Source: Parafilimonas sp.
GTDB taxonomy: Bacteria; Bacteroidota; Bacteroidia; Chitinophagales; Chitinophagaceae
Reading direction: 5' to 3'
DNA: 8,336 nt
Assembly: GCA_023251275.1 (NCBI GenBank)
Contig: JAHEZC010000084.1
Span: 1-8,336, forward strand
Within the stretch, counting starts at the first letter, position 1; the number at the start of each line of letters is the position of its first letter. Position numbers and translations under genes: made by a program. Under the pieces are notes generated by a model. The model did not search any database and was not told where the DNA came from. It saw only the letters and a list, made by a program, of their open reading frames with translations. Shown in pieces: positions 1-7,026 of this stretch.

Positions 1-97
1 AAATAACAGTAACTTTTTTATTAACAGAATTATACAGTATCCAGGCGGAAAAGAAAGAATTCTGCAGAATAATGTGATATGGAATGAGAAAAATTAA
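1..97 (+). other. Possible 3' tail of an upstream gene (undecided)
   Basis: Two forward frames are open from the left edge. One ends at a TAA at 95-97 (31 codons) and the other at a TGA at 75-77 (24 codons). Either could be the C-terminus of a gene starting outside the window, or both could be chance. I recognise no motif in either translation and no minus-strand start codon is visible here. If the first frame is real, the upstream gene would end only 14 bp before the uvrC ATG, which would suggest co-transcription. Confidence 0.2.
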
Positions 98-102
98 TTT
101 TG
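95..102 (+). promoter_or_regulatory. Candidate -7 element upstream of uvrC
   Basis: The octamer TAATTTTG matches the Bacteroidota -7 consensus TAnnTTTG exactly. The matching -33 element is poor: only TGTG at 73-76, 18 bp upstream, where TTTG or TTG is expected. If used, transcription would start around 107-111, only a few bases from the ATG at 112, giving an almost leaderless mRNA. The element also overlaps the TTG triplet at 100-102, which argues against translation starting there. Confidence 0.35.
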
Positions 103-111
103 CCGCTAAGT

Positions 112-1914
112 ATGACAGTTTCTCAATTTCAAGATATTCTCCACACCATACCTTCCGAGCCTGGCATATATAAATACTTCGATAAATCCGGTGAATTATT
201 GTATGTAGGAAAAGCCAAGAACCTGCGAAAGCGAATCAGATCTTATTTTTCAAAGATTTTTACCGGCTATAAAACACATGAACTTGTTCAGCGGATTCAA
301 AAGATAGAATTTACAATTGTCAATTCAGAACAGGATGCTTTTTTGCTGGAAAATTCACTTATCAAACAATTCCAGCCTAAGTTCAACATTAATTTAAAAG
401 ATGATAAAAGCTATCCCTACATCATCATAAAAAAAGAAAATTTCCCTCGCATTTTTCTCACAAGAAAAAAAATAAATGATGGTTCAGAATATCTGGGACC
501 ATTTACTTCAGCCGGAAAAGTACGTGAACTAATCAGTTTCATCAGGCAATATATTCCTTTGCGCACCTGCAAGCTCCCGCTAACTCAATTAAATATTCAA
601 AAGAAAAAATTTAAAGTTTGCCTGGAGTACCATCTTGGTAACTGTAAAGGCCCGTGTGAAGGATTGCAAAGTGAAAGTGAATATGCTGAAGGATTGCAGC
701 AAATAAGGCAATTACTTAAAGGAAATCTTACTCCCGTCATTCAGCATTACAAACAACAAATGAAAGAGATGGCGGTGCGGATGGAATTTGAAAAAGCAGA
801 ACAGGTAAAAAAGAAAATAGATCACCTGGAAAATTACCAGGAAAAATCGGTGATAGTCAGTAAACATCTTACCAACCTCGATATCTTTTCCATTTTAATA
901 GAAAATGACATCGCCTGGGTAAATTATCTCATGGTACTGAATGGAACTATTGTACAAACGCACAGTTCTGAGCTGCAGACAAAACTTGGTGAAACAAAGG
1001 AAGAAGTTTTGCAGTTTGCTATTGCTAATATCCGTGAAATTTTTAATAGCCCTGCCAACGAAATTGTTGTTCCGCTTCCTGTAGAATATCCCGACAAAGT
1101 AATTACGATTACTGTTCCTAAAGGTGGGGATAAAAAAAAGTTACTCGAACTTTCGGTGAAGAATGTGCATTATTTCAAAGATGAAATGCAAAAGAAAAAA
1201 ATATTACATACTGCAGAAAAGCTCCCGGGTTATAAAAAGGCTGTTTTGTACAAACTGCAGCAAGATCTGCATTTACCCGAACTGCCTTTGCATATTGAAT
1301 GCTTTGATAATTCCAATTTCCAGGGAACTTATCCCGTGTCTGCTATGGTATGTTTCAAAGATGGTGTTCCCAATAAAAAAGAGTACAGGCATTTTAATGT
1401 TAAAACAGTTGAGGGTATCAATGATTTTGCGACAATGCAGGAAGTGGTTTTCCGAAGATATAAGCGATTATTGAATGAAAACATGCCCCTGCCGCAATTG
1501 ATCATCATTGATGGAGGGAAGGGGCAGCTGAATGCTGACATAGAAAGTATCCGGCAATTAAATCTTACGGGCAGATTAACTGTCATCGGACTGGCTAAGA
1601 ATGAAGAGGAAATTTTTTTCGCCGGTGATAGCGATTCAATCAGGTTACCCTGGAATAGTGAAAGCTTGAAACTTATCCGTCTAATTCGTGATGAAGTGCA
1701 TCGCTTTGGTATTAATTTTCATCGTCTGAAAAGATCAAAAGGCAGTTTTTCAAATGAACTTGAACAAATTCGGGGTATTGGAAAACAAACAACCACCCAA
1801 TTATTGCAAAAATTTAAGTCGGTAAAAAATATCCGGCTCCAGAGTTTGCAGGAATTAGAAAAAGTAGTCGGAAAGGCTAAAGCAAAAATTGTTTGGGAGC
1901 ACCTGCAAAAATAA
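112..1914 (+). CDS. uvrC: UvrABC system protein C (excision nuclease subunit)
   Basis: UvrC makes the 3' and 5' incisions flanking a lesion after UvrA and UvrB have located it, in cytoplasmic nucleotide excision repair. Length from the ATG is 600 residues, normal for the family. Domains in order: an N-terminal GIY-YIG nuclease (about residues 12-95, with GIY at 18-20, YVGKAKNLRKR from 31, and the LLEN glutamate near 80); four cysteines at 153, 170, 178 and 182 spaced C-x16-C-x7-C-x3-C, as in the Fe-S-binding UvrC proteins; a UVR motif that binds UvrB (about 209-244); an RNase H-like nuclease (about 390-545) with its likely catalytic set Asp399 (ECFDNSN), Asp438 (NDFATM), Asp467 (IDGGKGQL) and His530 (RDEVHRFG); and C-terminal helix-hairpin-helix DNA-binding motifs (RGIGKQ, then VVGKAKAK). 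The same frame extends to a TTG at 100, but the ATG at 112 is preferred because family members begin at about this point and the TTG lies within a promoter-like element. The gene looks intact. Confidence 0.97.
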   Translation: MTVSQFQDILHTIPSEPGIYKYFDKSGELLYVGKAKNLRKRIRSYFSKIFTGYKTHELVQRIQKIEFTIVNSEQDAFLLENSLIKQFQPKFNINLKDDKSYPYIIIKKENFPRIFLTRKKINDGSEYLGPFTSAGKVRELISFIRQYIPLRTCKLPLTQLNIQKKKFKVCLEYHLGNCKGPCEGLQSESEYAEGLQQIRQLLKGNLTPVIQHYKQQMKEMAVRMEFEKAEQVKKKIDHLENYQEKSVIVSKHLTNLDIFSILIENDIAWVNYLMVLNGTIVQTHSSELQTKLGETKEEVLQFAIANIREIFNSPANEIVVPLPVEYPDKVITITVPKGGDKKKLLELSVKNVHYFKDEMQKKKILHTAEKLPGYKKAVLYKLQQDLHLPELPLHIECFDNSNFQGTYPVSAMVCFKDGVPNKKEYRHFNVKTVEGINDFATMQEVVFRRYKRLLNENMPLPQLIIIDGGKGQLNADIESIRQLNLTGRLTVIGLAKNEEEIFFAGDSDSIRLPWNSESLKLIRLIRDEVHRFGINFHRLKRSKGSFSNELEQIRGIGKQTTTQLLQKFKSVKNIRLQSLQELEKVVGKAKAKIVWEHLQK

Positions 1915-1948
1915 AAATGGGGCCCGGATAAATATCCCACCCCGTTTT
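1914..1948. terminator. Bidirectional intrinsic terminator between uvrC and gldN
   Basis: An outer stem pairs AAAATGGGG (1914-1922) with CCCCGTTTT (1940-1948), nine pairs with one T-G wobble. Inside it sits a smaller GGAT/ATCC hairpin (1926-1937) with an AAAT loop. The stem begins at the last base of the uvrC stop codon. Read on the plus strand it ends in TTTT. Read on the minus strand it is followed by two T-runs formed by the A-rich end of uvrC. It therefore could stop both uvrC and the converging gld transcript. Confidence 0.65.
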
Positions 1949-1966
1949 AAAATCCAATATCCTATG

Positions 1967-1988
1967 AAAAACCATTACAAATGTAATG
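1967..1988 (-). terminator. Possible gld operon terminator hairpin
   Basis: CATTAC (1973-1978) and GTAATG (1983-1988) form a perfect six-pair stem with a four-base loop. Read on the minus strand it is followed at once by GTTTTT. It lies about 95 bp past the gldN stop codon. The stem is AT-rich, so it would be weak alone. Another weak minus-strand hairpin at 2035-2056 (GCAA/TTGC core, flanking CAC/GTG) is followed by a T-run and may act with it. Which one is used cannot be read from sequence. Confidence 0.4.
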
Positions 1989-2081
1989 CATCAAAATCCT
2001 TTGCCAAGCTTTTTTTAAAAAAGTTGAGTAAAAACCACCCGCAATTTTTTGCAGTGAAGGTCAAATATGCAGCATAAAAGG

Positions 2082-3176
2082 CTAATACGACCAGAGAGAT
2101 TGTTCGTAATTAAATATTTTATCTTTTACATTCTCTCCTTCAAGAAGCCTGAAAAGCGTATTGTTGGGATAAACCTGGGAGAAATCCAGGTTGAATGCAT
2201 TATCTATGGTTGATTTGGTAATATAACTGCTGAACATCCTGCTTTCAAACAATTCCTCCCATGTCATTCTTCCTGCATAGTTTTTAGGATTATAAGCTTC
2301 GCTTTTGGCAAGTACAGGCCGTAAATCAGGATAATAAATCCACCATGTAGGATGTTCGCTCCCTTCGAGGTTTTGTCCACTAGAAAGCTTGAAAGGAATT
2401 ACCGGAGCTATACCAAGAATGCGAACAAAAAGACGGCTGGATTCTTTATCAAAAACCCATTCTTCCTTAAGCCTGAATGTGTGAATAGAATCGGGGTCCA
2501 CTGCTTTTGGGCGTACTATATATCCTTTTACATTTCCCTCGTCATCATATTGTTTATTAGTATCGAGCCCGCCACCAAATGCTGCAAACGCCTGGTCAGG
2601 AGTAATCGGAGTCGTAAACCTGTCATCGTCACCGCTGAAAGCTGTTACATCTCCATTTTTTATAGCACGTAATAGTATGGATATAAAACGCATGCTCCCG
2701 TTATCATCTTCGGCGGCATAGCGAAAAGGAAGATTCATTTTTTCGCGGGCATCAATTTCTCTCCATACCCTAACACGATACACAGCATCATCTTCTCTGA
2801 TGTTTTCATAAGCAAGAGGAGTTCTTTCCTTGATTAAATTCTGCTCAAATGGCGCATCATTTCGCAGCGACATTTTTGCGCTATCATTTAAACCGGAACC
2901 GGAGGATTTAATTACTGTTATCGGCAATGTAGTATCTATACCCGAACTCGTTTTATTCCCGGTATTGCCATAACCTGAAGACTGATTGACTCGCTGTCTT
3001 GTAGTATCGGCATTTCCATACGCTGAATTATTATTCTGCACAGTGGTATCATTACCATAAGCGCTGGTATTCGCAGGCCTTCTCTTTGCCGGACGAGTCT
3101 GCTGGGAAAAAGATTCTGAAACAAATGCAAGCAGTAATACTGCAATCCCCCATTTGAAATAATATTGAGCCTTCAT
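2082..3176 (-). CDS. gldN: T9SS ring component GldN (PorN homologue)
   Basis: GldN is the periplasmic partner of the lipoprotein GldK. In Porphyromonas the homologues PorK and PorN form a large ring beneath the outer membrane. GldN is required for type IX secretion and, in gliding species, for motility. The 364-residue product has a signal peptide (basic start, hydrophobic core at about 10-19, likely cleavage after Ser24 in ESFS-QQ). A low-complexity linker with three SxYGN repeats (about 25-85) follows. The conserved GldN domain then runs to the end: VWREIDAREKMNLP (137-150), VTPDQA-like ITPDQAF (191-197), the EEWVFD strand (238-243), HPTWWIYYPDLRP (275-287) and TWEELFESRMFSSYITKST (305-323). 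It is the last gene of the operon, starting 11 bp after the gldM stop, so translational coupling is plausible. The protein is slightly longer than I would expect for the family, accounted for by the repeat linker. Confidence 0.93.
   Translation of the reverse strand: MKAQYYFKWGIAVLLLAFVSESFSQQTRPAKRRPANTSAYGNDTTVQNNNSAYGNADTTRQRVNQSSGYGNTGNKTSSGIDTTLPITVIKSSGSGLNDSAKMSLRNDAPFEQNLIKERTPLAYENIREDDAVYRVRVWREIDAREKMNLPFRYAAEDDNGSMRFISILLRAIKNGDVTAFSGDDDRFTTPITPDQAFAAFGGGLDTNKQYDDEGNVKGYIVRPKAVDPDSIHTFRLKEEWVFDKESSRLFVRILGIAPVIPFKLSSGQNLEGSEHPTWWIYYPDLRPVLAKSEAYNPKNYAGRMTWEELFESRMFSSYITKSTIDNAFNLDFSQVYPNNTLFRLLEGENVKDKIFNYEQSLWSY
2964..3065 (-). repeat. Three SxYGN protein repeats in the GldN linker
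   Basis: Residues 38-42, 51-55 and 67-71 of GldN read SAYGN, SAYGN and SGYGN, encoded at 3051-3065, 3012-3026 and 2964-2978. The first two are followed within two residues by DTT. The glycine in each YGN uses a different codon (GGT, GGA, GGC) and the serine and alanine codons also differ. The repeats are thus conserved in protein but not in DNA, so they are not a recent tandem duplication. Confidence 0.8.
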
Positions 3177-3187
3177 ATAAAATAAGT

Positions 3188-4711
3188 TTAGTAAAGATTA
3201 AATACTATAGGCGGTAAAGTTCTTGTACCGCCTGGCCCTGATGCTTCTATCTCATCTATTGCCACGGTAGTGCCGGTTTTTACCTGGTCTATTAAATCAC
3301 TTACCGGGTCAAATGAAGAACCTGTAACCTGTCTGTATTTTAATGGATTAAAGCCAGCTCCCGTTAATACAATTGTATATTTCGTTACTGTAAACTTAAC
3401 ACCTTCAAATACAAAATTCTCCAAAACTGCTCGTACTCCTTGCTGCGCTTTGAAATCGTTTACCTTCATTCTGCCACCTTTGTTTATGCCAACCATAGCA
3501 ATTGGATCTGGCACATCTTTTACCCGGAACTCAAAAGGTGTAGAAGTTTTTCCGTCTGAAATTGTAATCACGGCTTTCACACCCGCTTTTAGGGGTCTTG
3601 CTATATATTTACCTGGGCCAATTTTAGTAAGTGAACCGTTAGACATTTGAGCGGTAACTTTTTCATCCCCTACGTTTGCAGAAACACTCAAAGGATTATC
3701 CAGGTCAATATATAAAACCTTAACTGCATCTGCACTAACATTCGCTCCGGTCGGAGAACCAACTGTGTATTGCACCGGAAAATCTTTTGATTCTGTTTTA
3801 CCTGTTGCCTGATTTATGTAAGTAATATGAACAGTCTTAGTATATGAGCCCGGACCGCCGGCATTAAATTTTACTTCCGGGATTCCATTTTGATTTGGCG
3901 ATGCAGAGGTTCCATCTACAGTAACCTGCGGCTTGGCAGCACTGTTATAGGCGCCTATACCAGCCGTAATTATTATTTCCTGGCCAGGCATTAAATAATT
4001 GGAACTTTGCCCTATCAAAGGCTGGTAGGTATCTGCTACAAAAACCACTTCACCGACTTTTCTATGGCAAAAATCTACTACCATTGCCTCGCTGTTCTTC
4101 ACATCATTCTGGAATTTGCTTAATATCGTTAAACCTGCAACAGTGGGTGTCATTCTAAAAAAGGCAGATGCCCAATCCTTGCTTGTCTGGTTATTACTTC
4201 TCGGCAGGTTAAGATCAATGGGCAAATTCTTTTGAAACTCATTCTTGATTTCAGGATCTATCTTTAATAAATTATCTCTGAAATCTCTAAGCCTCTGCTC
4301 CAATACTTTTCCCTCTGTTCCCGGGTCAGTCATTAAACGTGTGGCTGCTTCGAGGTCGTCTTCTTTATAGGTTGTATCCTTTGGAGGATTATAACCTGCT
4401 TCTTTTTTAAGCCGAAGTTTTAAATCCTCGATATAATTATACAACGCATCAGCCATTTGTTTTGCCTGCCTGGCTTTTGGTTCCCATATTCTTGCTCTCT
4501 CTGCTGTTGTAGGGTCTTCTAATTTTTTCTTAAATGATTTAAAAATATCTGCATTTTTATCTTCAATTGTTCTGCTTGCATTAACGAGGCTTTCATTTAC
4601 CGTTTTAAAAGCATTCAGAATTTCTGCCGATACATTCAATGCCAATAAAGCTGTTAGTACCAGGTACATCAAATTAATCATCTTCTGCCGCGGCTCTTTG
4701 GGTAGTGCCAT
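3188..4711 (-). CDS. gldM: T9SS motor protein GldM (PorM homologue)
   Basis: GldM is a single-pass inner-membrane protein. Its long periplasmic shaft spans towards the GldK-GldN ring and is thought to transmit motor movement from GldL. The 507-residue product begins with a short cytoplasmic tail and PRQKMINLMYLV (from residue 7), giving one transmembrane helix at about 11-28. Arg8 sits where the functionally important Arg9 of Flavobacterium johnsoniae GldM lies, just ahead of the helix. Then comes a helical periplasmic domain (about 30-215), followed by beta-rich domains (about 220-315, 320-400, 400-507), matching the known four-domain D1-D4 layout. GGPGSYTKTVHITY (285-298) and the GAGFNPLKYR stretch (451-460) are typical. 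There is no cleavable signal: the helix is a membrane anchor. It starts 71 bp after gldL and is followed 11 bp on by gldN. Length is normal (about 510). Confidence 0.95.
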   Translation of the reverse strand: MALPKEPRQKMINLMYLVLTALLALNVSAEILNAFKTVNESLVNASRTIEDKNADIFKSFKKKLEDPTTAERARIWEPKARQAKQMADALYNYIEDLKLRLKKEAGYNPPKDTTYKEDDLEAATRLMTDPGTEGKVLEQRLRDFRDNLLKIDPEIKNEFQKNLPIDLNLPRSNNQTSKDWASAFFRMTPTVAGLTILSKFQNDVKNSEAMVVDFCHRKVGEVVFVADTYQPLIGQSSNYLMPGQEIIITAGIGAYNSAAKPQVTVDGTSASPNQNGIPEVKFNAGGPGSYTKTVHITYINQATGKTESKDFPVQYTVGSPTGANVSADAVKVLYIDLDNPLSVSANVGDEKVTAQMSNGSLTKIGPGKYIARPLKAGVKAVITISDGKTSTPFEFRVKDVPDPIAMVGINKGGRMKVNDFKAQQGVRAVLENFVFEGVKFTVTKYTIVLTGAGFNPLKYRQVTGSSFDPVSDLIDQVKTGTTVAIDEIEASGPGGTRTLPPIVFNLY

Positions 4712-4750
4712 GTTCTGTTATCTGTTTTTATTTTAAAATTCTAAATATAA

Positions 4751-4770
4751 AACCTTTTCCAATCAAGGTT
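4751..4770 (-). promoter_or_regulatory. Hairpin in the gldL-gldM spacer
   Basis: AACCTT (4751-4756) and AAGGTT (4765-4770) form a six-pair stem with an eight-base loop. On the minus strand it is followed by TTATATTT. It lies between the gldL stop codon and the gldM start. The shape resembles a weak intrinsic terminator or an mRNA-stability hairpin. A partial terminator here would give more gldL than gldM message. This is inference from shape only. Confidence 0.35.
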
Positions 4771-4782
4771 GCGCCGGCCATA

Positions 4783-5547
4783 CTATCGTCCGCCCTGCAT
4801 GGCACTTATCATATTTCCATAAATCTGGTTAAGCTTACCGAGATTATTTGCGAGAGCGATTATTTGTTCCTTTGCGTGGGTTGCATCTTCGGCAGTATGG
4901 GTCATCACACTTGAAGCTTCCGCTAATTTTCCATAGAACTGGTTCATCGCTTTCAAATGATTATTGCTTTCCTGTAATTCAAGCTCGTAAATGGTATTTA
5001 AAGAGGAAAGGTTTTTGGTTAATACCTGCACTTGTTCATGAAATATTTTTGCGCCTTCCGAAGCATTATTAAAAGTAACAGCAGAGTTAGCTGCCGTGCT
5101 GTATGCTTCTTTGACTGCATTCAATGCATGCGTGGCTTCACGGGTCTTTTGACTATAATCGCTGGTAGCAATGACCGCATCGCTTATTTCACCCATTTGA
5201 TCTACTGTAACTCCTAATTTCTGAAACCCTGAACTGAGTTTATCGAGATTGGCGGGAGTAATGTCTGCATCCTGCAGCATTTTCTCCATGGCTTTTAATG
5301 CCGGGTTAACTCCTTTATCACCATTCGCAAGCTTCACCTGCTGATCATCTATCGCCGGATAACTCATATATAAAACTCCGTATCCAAGAAAGATGAGAGA
5401 TTCTGCTCCCAAACCTACTTTAAGAAAAAAATCAGCCAATGGAGTATGCAGAAGTTTTTGTAAAGCACCCCAGATAACTACTGCCGCGCCGATTGATACT
5501 AAAATGTCAACAACCCTGCTTACTTTGGGAGGTATTGCAGCTGCCAT
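4783..5547 (-). CDS. gldL: T9SS motor protein GldL (PorL homologue)
   Basis: GldL is the proton-conducting partner of GldM in the inner membrane. Known structures show five GldL around two GldM helices, and rotation is driven by the proton-motive force. The 254-residue product has two transmembrane helices (about 12-29 and 40-62) joined by a short loop, then a long cytoplasmic region. The second helix carries Glu49 in GLGAESLIFLGYG (45-57), matching the essential intramembrane glutamate of the family. Lys31 and His34 at the end of helix 1 match the conserved K-x-x-H. Residues about 95-245 are predicted helical and rich in heptad-like spacing, probably coiled coil. The ATG at 5547 gives a start consistent with family length, and I see no better alternative. 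It lies 98 bp downstream of gldK with no consensus Bacteroidota promoter between, so it is probably transcribed from the gldK promoter. Confidence 0.93.
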   Translation of the reverse strand: MAAAIPPKVSRVVDILVSIGAAVVIWGALQKLLHTPLADFFLKVGLGAESLIFLGYGVLYMSYPAIDDQQVKLANGDKGVNPALKAMEKMLQDADITPANLDKLSSGFQKLGVTVDQMGEISDAVIATSDYSQKTREATHALNAVKEAYSTAANSAVTFNNASEGAKIFHEQVQVLTKNLSSLNTIYELELQESNNHLKAMNQFYGKLAEASSVMTHTAEDATHAKEQIIALANNLGKLNQIYGNMISAMQGGR

Positions 5548-5645
5548 AAAATCACGTTTTAATTTTAATTATTAATGTTTGAATATTGAAATTTGTCAAC
5601 AGTAAAATTCTTTTATACACTTCATTTTAATGAGAAAAATACAAG

Positions 5646-6929
5646 TCATTTTCTATGTAGTTGAGCAGGAAGATCAATCACGCATCTGAAACCGATATAT
5701 GACTTAGCTGTATCCTGGTATTCATATTGACGGGTGCTTGTTTGCAGAAAATATCCAACATCTTTCCAGCTTCCTCCCCGCACTACTTTACGCTTCATTC
5801 TTGGAGGATCTGTATCAAGCGCATTGTAACGAATGTCCGGGTTCATATCGTGCTGGAAATTATAAGCGCCTTCGTAGTAATAAGAAGAAGTCCATTCTGA
5901 AACATTTCCTGCCATATTATAAAGTCCGAAATCATTTGGCCAATATGCGTCTGCACGCACAGGATAAAAACCGCCATCCTCAGGATAGTTACCACGGCCG
6001 GGTTTAAAATTGGCCAGTAAGCAACCTTTTTTATTTCTTAAATAATAATTCCCCCAGGGAAACATAGATTGAGTACGTCCGCCACGTGCTGCATATTCCC
6101 ATTCTGCCTCAGTGGGTAACCGGAAATCACTTTCCACAGCAAATTTCTTTCTGTCTAAAAAGCTATTAAGGTAATGTGTTCTCCAATGACAGAAAGCTAC
6201 TGCTTTCTTCCAGTTTACGCCTATTACCGGATAATTTCCAAAAGAAGGGTGTGCAAAATACCGTTTGGTCATTGGCTCATTATATGAATAGGAGAAGTCT
6301 CTCATCCATACCAAAGTATCCGGATATACAGGTTGGTCATATCGGTAAATAAAATCTTTCCGGGGCCTGCCTGCATTTTCACGTTTCGCTGCTTCTTTTA
6401 AATCAAATCCCTGTACATTGTAAACTATTTTATCAGGGTCAAGATCCATTTTATTATATAATCTGTTATCAGGAGCGAGGATAAGTGCATTTAATTTTTC
6501 CATAGTTTTCGAATCGCCCCACTTGATAGTTGCAGTCTTTTTCCAGTCTATAGCTGTGTCACCCGTTGCGCTTACTTTCATATAATTTAATTGAACGGCT
6601 GCGAGGGAATCTCTCGTCCACGCCACAAATTGACGATACTCATTATTGGTAATTTCAGTTGCATCCATCCAGAAACCATTAATGGATACCTGCTTGTTAC
6701 GCCCTGAAAAATTGTAATTCACATCTTCATCACTTGGTCCCATGTGAAATGTTCCCGGGGGAACATATATCATTCCGGGAGGCCTGGTGGCGCTAACTCT
6801 TGCAGCGGGCGCAAGGCCGTGCAACTGGCCATCATCAGGCAATCCCTTAGCTTTTCCTTTCTTAAAGCAACTAACTGATGTAAGTATTAATACAGTTAGT
6901 GTTGCAAGTGTTACGAGTTGGCTTCTCAT
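5646..6929 (-). CDS. gldK: T9SS outer-membrane lipoprotein GldK (PorK homologue), FGE-like fold
   Basis: GldK is an outer-membrane lipoprotein that forms the periplasmic ring with GldN. From the ATG at 6927-6929 it is 427 residues: a lipoprotein signal (MRSQLVTLATLTVLILTSVSC, lipid-carrying Cys21, with a relaxed lipobox usual for this phylum), a short linker, then a formylglycine-generating-enzyme/sulfatase-modifying-factor fold. Motifs include MIYVPPGTFHMG (53-64), GFWMDATEITNNEYRQF (85-101), YPVIGVNWKKAVAFCHW (233-249), FRLPTEAEWEYAARGG (269-284), GLYNMAGNVSEWTSSYYY (335-352) and VVRGGSW (382-388) ending in GFRCV (413-417). A family-typical insertion lies at about 108-215. The two active-site cysteines of true FGE enzymes (the C-x4-C after the GGS motif) are missing, so a structural role is expected. 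The same frame runs open up to 7025, but that 32-residue extension has no signal and contains the promoter, so 6929 is the start. First gene of the operon. Confidence 0.93.
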   Translation of the reverse strand: MRSQLVTLATLTVLILTSVSCFKKGKAKGLPDDGQLHGLAPAARVSATRPPGMIYVPPGTFHMGPSDEDVNYNFSGRNKQVSINGFWMDATEITNNEYRQFVAWTRDSLAAVQLNYMKVSATGDTAIDWKKTATIKWGDSKTMEKLNALILAPDNRLYNKMDLDPDKIVYNVQGFDLKEAAKRENAGRPRKDFIYRYDQPVYPDTLVWMRDFSYSYNEPMTKRYFAHPSFGNYPVIGVNWKKAVAFCHWRTHYLNSFLDRKKFAVESDFRLPTEAEWEYAARGGRTQSMFPWGNYYLRNKKGCLLANFKPGRGNYPEDGGFYPVRADAYWPNDFGLYNMAGNVSEWTSSYYYEGAYNFQHDMNPDIRYNALDTDPPRMKRKVVRGGSWKDVGYFLQTSTRQYEYQDTAKSYIGFRCVIDLPAQLHRK

Positions 6930-6956
6930 TATATAAAAATTATGACAGGGTTTCAG

Positions 6957-6987
6957 CAAAAGTAATACATAATTATTTTTAGTCAAT
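6957..6987 (-). promoter_or_regulatory. Primary promoter of the gldKLMN operon
   Basis: Read on the minus strand, ATTG (6984-6987) is followed after exactly 19 bp by TACTTTTG (6957-6964). These match the Bacteroidota -33 (TTTG/TTG) and -7 (TAnnTTTG) consensus sequences at the preferred spacing. The expected start of transcription is near 6950, giving a leader of about 20-25 bases, A/T-rich and without a Shine-Dalgarno sequence. It lies between the terminator of the upstream gene and the gldK ATG at 6929. Confidence 0.7.
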
Positions 6988-7026
6988 TTTTTCCGAAAAT
7001 AATAAAAGAAGAACATACCCAGCATT

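Noticed and set aside
100..111. A TTG start giving UvrC four extra residues.
   Set aside because: The ATG at 112 fits family N-termini and the TTG lies inside a promoter-like element.
1964..2077. A 37-codon forward open frame encoding a lysine-rich peptide in the uvrC-gldN spacer.
   Set aside because: It overlaps two of the minus-strand hairpins, follows the uvrC terminator with no promoter match, and shows no recognisable motif. Lysine richness follows from the A-rich DNA.
2352..2672. Forward-strand open frame of 106 codons antisense to gldN (and similar ones opposite gldM, gldL, gldK and the YyaL-type gene).
   Set aside because: Each lies opposite a strongly conserved gene, has no motif or promoter, and is explained by the codon composition of the sense gene.
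5571..5599. TTGACA-N17-ATTAAT on the minus strand ahead of gldL, resembling an E. coli sigma-70 promoter.
   Set aside because: Bacteroidota primary sigma factors use a different consensus (TTTG/TAnnTTTG), and such matches are common by chance in AT-rich DNA.
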